DNA of 64,000 bases. Source: Heterobilharzia americana. Lineage: Eukaryota > Platyhelminthes > Trematoda > Strigeidida > Schistosomatidae. The stretch is from the NCBI GenBank assembly GCA_944470555.2, contig OX104134.1, positions 110,044,701 to 110,108,700 on the forward strand, given 5' to 3'. The notes below the pieces were generated by a model. The model was not told where the DNA came from, made no database searches, and worked only from the letters and a program-made list of their open reading frames with translations. Below are positions 57,137 to 64,000 of the stretch, in pieces; within the stretch, counting starts at the first letter, position 1, and every line of letters starts with the position of its first letter. The position numbers and the translations under genes are program-made.

Positions 57137-57420
57137 TCAGACTGATTTTCATATCAAGGTAATAGTTATCATGGACAGATATTAGCTGAAAAACGAGTGA
57201 AAACCTCAGGGGACTGAACTACTGTTTCGTCCTAGTGTGGGGCTCCTCAGTACTAAGCACCAACCACCCCGCCAAAAACCAAACTCAAAACTTTCAGGTC
57301 TCGTATTGAACACGTTAGCCTTTCAGCCAATGGATCAAACTTCACTGGACCACAGTCTCTTACTTTGGTCATTTCGCGTGATAAGCCACGACAATCCACT
57401 AGGGTATTCGGCTAGTATCT
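57137..57420 (-). mobile_element. Hammerhead SINE (Sm-alpha type)
   Basis: On the minus strand: a tRNA-like part (CATTGGCTGAAAGGCTAACG), a weak B box, then CTGAGGA and GAAAC in the proper order (57223-57250). Helix II has a mismatch (GCCC/GGAC) and the cleavage triplet region is changed (GTTCAG). Confidence 0.7.
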
Positions 57421-58805
57421 GCCTCACTTCCGATTATTTGATTTTTATATCTCATTTGATGACGTTGCTAGTAAACATTACATCTCAAGCGTCCGGCTGT
57501 TTAGAAAGTTCAGCTGGTTCTAGGTTAGGGATTTTTGCAATCTAAGGATTTTGAATATCTGGCTGTGCCACTTTCTTTCTTCCTGAAAAGTGCTGCATAT
57601 AGATCAGTTCACTTATAATATACTCATCTGTTCACCTTTATATTTCATCTTTTTGAATGCAATCTAAAAATGTATTTCCTAATCAGCTGCAGCAGTCCAC
57701 ATGTATAACTCTCAATGAAAAAGGTAGACATCTAACTTTTAAATGACGCTCACTAACTCTAATCAATAACTAGCAGGAATAGTTACTAAAAATAAAAGCC
57801 ATTCAGGGTTACACTTCGAATATTGGCGTTTACAAATATTAAAGTATATCTTAGTATATCAAAGTGGCTTATGAGCTCGATAGGAATTAGTTCAGTAAGA
57901 TTATAAACATTCAGATCATAGTTGTTACTATCGTCCTGGAGGAAGTTGAGCACCGAGTCTGATTGAATCGTTATAAGAATATATTTTAATTATTCAGTAA
58001 TGGCTGAAGTTTCAGCTGATTTGTCGAACTGTGATATCTAGGAATACTCCCCATTCTCTTATACCCTGGGTAAAACCAGTGACTTAGAAGCTTCATAATG
58101 CTACAGTCTGAACTACTTTGTTAAATTCTTTCAATCAAGAAACCAATCACAGTCACTAGTCTTAACATATATTGTGTACGAGACTTCAGACTGCCTTTCA
58201 GTCAACAGAGACCTTGAATATCATTTGATGTTTTAGATAGCCATGTACTTCCAGCTATCCGATTTTTCCGGTTGGGATTAGTAGAGTGATTAGCTGTTTA
58301 AAAATACGATGCGACCGAAATGAACCATTAGTACTGGATTAATTCTTATTTGGTCAAACGCGGATCACTTTCACCAGAATGAACTGATGCGTGACACTTA
58401 AGGAGAATGTGGTGAAGTTATTTAATAAGCCATTCTTCAATCAAGGCTCTATTGCGATTCTGGATTCATTTACTGAGAAGTACCGGTATATTTTAAAGAC
58501 ATCCTACACCATACGTAGACGAAAGCTGATAAATAGTTAAGACCCACATATCAATGGTAAGCCATCATTTATTTATAATATAGATCACCATTGTATTTAC
58601 AAAACCTACAAGCGGGAAGTGATGAATTTGTATTCAGTGATTTTGAGGTTCATAATTTGTCCCATACTTTTTACTATTCTCAAGACTAAAGATAATACGC
58701 AGCCACTATTACTGTTTGAGTTCTTGCATAACTTCAAGTTACCTGTTTCATAACTTCGGACAGGTACTGAGATAATCAGAGAAAGAAGATGCTTCATTGG
58801 CTTAC
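57421..58805. other. Intron sequence, no feature seen
   Basis: No exon-like frame or recognised repeat. Confidence 0.5.
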
Positions 58806-59031
58806 CTTCTTCACAACGTTCTCCAGTATAACCTGGTTTGCATCTGCACCTACCACTTTTTGGATCACAGCCGGATGGCAGGGAATTATAACAGTCACAT
58901 ACAGAAGCACAGCCTCTTCCCCACCTCCCTGGTGGACACGTGTGTTGACATAAAGGTCCATAAAATCCTGGGCGACACTGACAAGCACCACTGACAGGAG
59001 AACATGTTGCTCCATTCTGACATGTACACAC
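58806..59031 (-). CDS. Double EGF-like exon of a multiple-EGF-domain gene
   Basis: Acceptor ATACAG, donor G/GTAAGC, 226 bases. It encodes CTCQNGATCSPVSGACQCRP, GFYGPLCQHTCPPGRWGRGC, then SVCDCYNSLPSGCDPKSG and RCRCKPGYTGERCEE: parts of two to three EGF/laminin-type repeats rich in Cys and Gly. The CQNGATC and CRPGFYGPLC patterns are classical for MEGF/Draper-like proteins. It is the most upstream exon seen of the leftward gene; earlier exons, including the signal peptide, should lie right of the window or in undetected short exons. It starts in phase 0, unlike the two other exons. Confidence 0.87.
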
Positions 59032-59220
59032 CTGTATTTGTCAAGAAAGAAATAACCGCCAACTGATTTTTTAAAATGAATTTACTTTCTGTAGTATTAA
59101 AATTTTCAACACTTTGTAGAAAAAAAGCCCGTGTTTTAATTAGTCAGTGACTTCACATATTCAGGAGTTTTCAAACCCACTGCATAAAAGTAAGTTTTGG
59201 TTGGAATGAAATGAAATAAG

Positions 59221-59550
59221 ACATCGCATTTGAAAGATGAATCTCTGGAGAGTCAACTAAGTTGACCGTGAGGCTAAATACGCATAGATGTCATTGGATG
59301 ACAGTTGCTCTATGTCGTAAACCTGCAAAAGCAGAAAAACGTTGACCATTGTGCTGGAACCCAGTGGCTTATTAATAACCTGCTCGCCTCGGGACCTAAC
59401 GGTATTGGGCCGATCCCTGGAAGGGTCATGGTTGCGAACTGCCGAGGGGTCTTATACTAGGACGAAACAACTGTTTTGTTCTCCCAGATTTTAAATGGTC
59501 CTCCAATCGATGTCTCTCCGAGAGGGGTACTACTATGAAACCAGTGGATC
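59221..59550 (+). mobile_element. Hammerhead SINE (Sm-alpha type), degenerate
   Basis: It has CCCAGTGGCTTATTAATAAC (A-box part), GGGCCGATCCC (B-box remnant), a hammerhead relic with CTGCCGA instead of CTGANGA, and TACTAGGACGAAAC (59455-59468). The 3' part is CCAATCGATGTC. Confidence 0.65.
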
Positions 59551-60734
59551 TACGCAAGCCACTAAGTGGATGTTAGATAAATATTTGCGAGTAAAAAAAT
59601 CGTGTCTGCTTTGCACTAGTTGTCTCTTATAAACTAGATCTCAGTGAAAGCATATGGAATTCAAGAAAGCTGTTGGAATGGAATACGATCACTTATCCAT
59701 ATCTGCTTCTGATTAAAAGTTTTAAGGACTAGGTTTATCCACTTATTGACTGTTGTACAGATAAGTACGCTAATAATCCTGTGTTTAGTGAGGTACATCG
59801 ATTATATTAACTTAAAAGCATTTGGATATCTGATTAACTTTCCTCTGAATTTAGAAAAAATGATGTTTTAGTGAGTTCAAGACTAGAAGATTTCATGGCT
59901 TGCATAGTGTCAGATGCTGAAGTGATAAACTGAACTTAAAGTAGTGATCAGACTAGTCAAGTGAACTGCTGAGAACTAGATTTTCGTTGTAAAGGGACCC
60001 AAGCCGATGATGAATTGATGCACTAGCTTGCGCATTGGAAGATTTAGAATACTACGCTAGATTACATGTTTTAAGTTAAAAACAGTATATTCTAACTTCT
60101 TGAAATTCATTGATATCACAGGTTTTTCAGTTGTGTATCCGTAGTCTGAAGGAATGAAAATCACAACCAATCAATTTCGAATGTCCTTCCTACCTGTCTT
60201 TTTTCTCATTCTTCCCCATTTGTACATATTATTCAGGCATCTCCATCAAGTCATCCAGCCAGAGATATAACATTCAGTGTAGATTTTTAGATAATGCATT
60301 GAGTGAAATAGTGGGTGTACAGAAATTGATAAAACATACATTTTGAGCATCATATGCCACTATTTTCGAATCAAGCTGTCTGAAAATTGTGGGTGATTGG
60401 GAAACTGTTATAAATAGTACATAGATTTTGTCTTTTGCAATAACTTGATTTCAGGAACGTAATGCCATCTTTTCCCAACAAGTAAACATACACTCATTCA
60501 CTCGCCCACTCATCCATCGGTTTTATTATCTTATTCTTTTTAGTTCGTAGTTTACGTCTGAAAAGAGTTTTAGTCGGACTGCCTATTATACAACAGATGG
60601 TTGAGTTTTGCCGAACTGTTTTGTTTAGACTCAGTAGAATGTGACAATAAATGATCACTGAGGTTGGTGATCTGCCTGCTGTAAAATTATTGTTTACAAT
60701 ATTGACTACTTGAAATAGCCGTGATTTGACAGAT
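59551..60734. other. No feature seen
   Basis: AT-rich sequence; no exon-like frame. Confidence 0.5.
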
Positions 60735-60890
60735 TTGTGTTGATACGGAGTGATGATTAGTGGTGAAACGAAAATTCGGGTCACGGCAGGATTTGAACAG
60801 AAGACCACCAGGCCGGAAATCCACTGGTCGCTAGTTCGAACCCAGCAGTGACCCAAAATTTTCTTTCCACCTTCAGACGTCACCCAGTAT
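60735..60890. repeat. Short inverted pair of SINE fragments
   Basis: GGTGAAACGAAAATTCGGGT (from about 60759) and the reverse complement of the right side (GGTGGAAAGAAAATTTTGGG) are copies of the same repeat, facing each other around a CCAGGCC centre. The 3' part of the 41.0-kb SINE is related. Confidence 0.6.
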
Positions 60891-63800
60891 TGATATTGTT
60901 ATTAAGAAAAGTAATATTAAAGCTGACTAGCTGAATTTCATTGTGTGTAGTATGAGTAACGCACTCTTCAGGAAGTTATTCTTAAAGTTTAGTAGAAATT
61001 ACTTATTGAGAGCTTAAAGTATATAGGACATTTCGCATATATACTGCTCTGATCGGGATTTATAGTGAAATGCAAGACATAATTTTCTTCCCATCTAAAA
61101 TTCATCAGGTGGGTGGTGTTTCCACAGAAACTCAAACCTACCATTCACCGTTTCTAAGATCTAAGTGACGCAGTGATCCTATTTTGCTTAATAGATGTCA
61201 CTTAATAGCCGTACTTTGTATTACGTATAGTAAGCTGATGAGAATTCTCGGGGCGAAATCAAGTCATTCTGCACAAAAACTACCGCGTCTTTTTAATTGA
61301 TTTCAACCAAACAATTTCTTCATGAATTGTTTGCATTTCAATAATGTCAGTCGACAGAATGTCTCACCTTCTGGTTATGGATAATTCATTTTTCTGGCAC
61401 AAATGTCATCAACCGTTAAGAGTGATCTCAAAGAGGGTTGACAGTTAGTAAATAAAGTTTAATATAAGCCTGTGTCCATCAGATAGGAGAAATATCTGTC
61501 AGAAATTTTGCCTGTTTCATTTCTTCAGATAAGTCATATATGGACAAACTATACCGTTGTTCACCACATTTCTTCTACACTACTAGGTGACAAAAATTGA
61601 AAAAAAATTCAATGTTGTTTACACCAACGTTTTAGCATAAGGTTATGACAAAGTAACATACTATTTGTGAACATTGAAGTGAATGGTGAGAAGCAAACTG
61701 TTCAGTAAACTGGTGAAATGTATAGGATACTATATGGACTTATGTAGTTAGATTTCAGTTGTATGACAACACTTCTTGATTGGCATTATACAATCATTTA
61801 CGCTGTTATATTCTTTCTACCTGAAGTTCACTTGCAGACATTCTGAAGGTTATTACTAAACATATTAACTGATACATTTTACTCTATGCCTCAGGAAGAG
61901 TATATGACAAATGAGTAATATGAGTAAGTGGCACATTAAATATAAAAGTTATATATATATATATTTTGCAGCACATCTGATGGAATGATTAACAGAAAAA
62001 CTGTGTAATGGCACGGGTTTCTTGATAGAGTCTAACACTGAAATAGGTATCACATCCGTTCATAATAAATCTTTATGTTCAGAGGTTGTAATACAGTAAC
62101 AGTTCACAGTATTTTATGCTCCAATTCTGTTGTCAGTTATTAATACTTGATATAGTTATTCGTTTGATAAAACCTTGGGTATTGACCTTTAATTCTCTCT
62201 AGTACATCAAACTTGATTAAGTATGTGTATAGCCAGTGGAATGTAATGGGAAACCTAGATGAGTATTAGCTTCCCTTAATGTAATAAGTTGGTTATTTTG
62301 GATATGATCGAAATCATTAGATTTATCTCTGAGATAAAGTTAGTTTCTGTCTCCTATGTATAAGTGTATGCTACCTTTCGGAAAACTGAGATGAAAACAG
62401 CCTGTTTTACTGACATGCGGCTGTGGAATGTGAACGCTTTGTGAAGAAGGCATGAAGTTATTGGCTTTCACCTTTTTATCATAACCACGTTATTGAAATA
62501 TTGTGGAATAAGAAGACCAGAGATTCCAAGAAAAATCACGCTGAGATAAAGAAACTAGACATCTCAAAAGGCATAAGATTTTTGCCAAGTTATGTAGCTC
62601 CCGACAATATTCATACATTTTCAATAGTTATCTTTCTTAGGGATTTGTACAGTGTGAAAGAAAGGAAACATTGATGACACTTCACTGACTTCACAGTATG
62701 TTACAGTTGCCGTAAACTGTGTAACGGAATATAGCCACAGACGGAATATGAAAAAGTGCAAAGAATTTAAGCGTAAGGTTATCAGGAGTAATTCGTAACG
62801 GGTTCTGATTTCTCTTTTATCAACACTGTATCTCCTCAAAAATGCCTAGTCAAGCATAATGCTTGTCCCTTCATTTTTATACGCTTCTAAAACGTATAGA
62901 AAGTTGGACGTATGTACTTCAGTTTGGAGGTTAGTGGGGATTTACTGGAACGCGTGTACGTCTAATAATAGGGTTGAAGCTGTAAAGCATGTTTTTGATT
63001 ACTTTGTCGAAATTTTACCTACATATATATTGCATTCTGCAGGTAAACTTTTTTATTTCATTTCTTCGATCCTTAATTCAAAAGGATATGTGGTGATTCT
63101 CAAACGGATAATGAATAGTTTCGAAATGAACCATTCCATACATTTTTGACGCATGAATATCATTCAGTATTTAAACTTGAAGTTAGATCACTATGTTGTA
63201 TTCCTGAAGACTGAATGTTGAATCATGATACAAATTTACATTGTGTTTACGATACTGCAGTAAGCAACAGAGTAGAATATCCCTGCATAATTGGTGAAAA
63301 TATAGTCATTGACTACTGGCTAACGGTGTGTGTCACATTTTTAACAGCCTTTTCATATAGTTATCTGACCCTTTTAAAGCTTTGTTCTGAGGATAATTCC
63401 AGCTATATGGGCAATAACTAGAATCTTGTATTTCCCATGCTGCCTTGTTCAAAGGTGCTGAGGACATATCGCCCAAATATGCTGTATCTAGGTGTTGCTG
63501 CATTGTAAAGATCGTAAACGCGTTTGAAGTGATAGGGATTTCGGAACTTGCCAACCTTGAGGCTAGAAAAATCGTGGAAAAATCAGTATCGTCACTGGAT
63601 TTCCACCAGTTTCTTCAGTAAGCAATGTCCTATTATCTTCATTTTGAAATCACTGAGAAAAATGTTCATTTTATCAGCCGTTTTCGAGTTGACTGTAATA
63701 TGTTGACGAGTCTCAGGATTCAGTGAATTATTTTTTACTTGAATTGAAGAAGTCATTTCAACCCATTGACTAGAATTAACTTACTAAAATTCAGCGGTTG

Positions 63801-64000
63801 GTCCTAAAAATCACATATTTTGGCAGAAAAATGAAAGGACATATGGTTTTGGATTAAAGGATAGAACAAATTTGCTGTGGTATGAGCTGGTGGTGGATAC
63901 GCCCAGAAAACTAACTGAATTATTGTTTTTGGCTTAGTAAATGCAAAGTTTGCAGCTCTTGTTGAAAAGCTAATTTCAAATGAGAAGTGTGAGGTCTGGT
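60891..64000. other. No supportable feature
   Basis: AT-rich, with short chance frames (for example 62859-63149, 96 codons) that show no domain, no splice pattern and no similarity I recognise. A small (TA)8 tract lies at about 61950-61964. Confidence 0.5.

Noticed and set aside
58794..59015. 73-codon alternative minus-strand frame at the EGF exon
   Set aside because: Off-frame shadow of the double EGF exon.
62859..63149. 96-codon plus-strand frame
   Set aside because: No domain, no similarity seen, no flanking signals; treated as chance.

Overview
This window comes from a large, intron-rich, AT-rich metazoan genome, most likely a blood fluke (Schistosoma or a close trematode). The reasons are an interrupted gene for a flatworm-type enolase, very large introns packed with RTE-clade and Penelope-like retroelements, and short tRNA-derived repeats carrying hammerhead-ribozyme motifs (the schistosome Sm-alpha type). 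It is a eukaryotic chromosome segment, so there are no operons, ribosome binding sites or CRISPR arrays.

Left part (1-14 kb): the tail of a Ty3/Gypsy pol gene opens the window, followed by unassigned sequence and a 500-base run of N. Then come six recognisable coding exons of enolase on the + strand (3808 to 13769). The N-terminal exon is missing, probably in the gap or left of the window. Four of the six exons carry a single-base deletion, all at short homopolymers, while every catalytic residue and every splice site is preserved. This looks like uncorrected assembly error rather than a dead gene. One enolase intron holds a 5'-truncated RTE element with a 12-bp target duplication; another holds a 3.4-kb RTE element of a second family.

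Middle part (14-32 kb): a transposon graveyard. It contains an almost complete RTE element (family A; endonuclease plus reverse transcriptase, 16.6-20.0 kb) joined to a 5'-truncated Penelope-like element with a GIY-YIG domain. It also holds a tRNA-derived hammerhead SINE, a second copy of RTE family B, a CR1-like fragment, and many small shuffled family-A pieces in direct and inverted orientation.

Right part (32-64 kb): a large near-identical inverted duplication (about 32503-37360 against 42017-46840, about 4.7 kb apart). Each arm holds one RTE family-B copy and one exon encoding an EGF-like repeat. Further EGF-like exons at 52.5 and 58.8-59.0 kb on the minus strand share the orientation of the right arm's exon. 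They point to a multiple-EGF-domain (MEGF/Draper-like) gene transcribed leftwards with introns of about 6 kb, and make the left arm's exon the probable duplicate. Between and around these lie Penelope-like elements (one nested inside another), hammerhead SINEs, a 300-bp hairpin and a long (TA)n tract. From about 61 kb to the end I see no supportable gene.

The two host genes have no evident functional link: one encodes a glycolytic enzyme and the other part of a secreted or membrane EGF-repeat protein. The window is dominated by retroelement activity. The most notable points are that all four family-B copies share the same disabled catalytic motifs yet are near-identical, and that two of them form the inverted duplication around the EGF exon.
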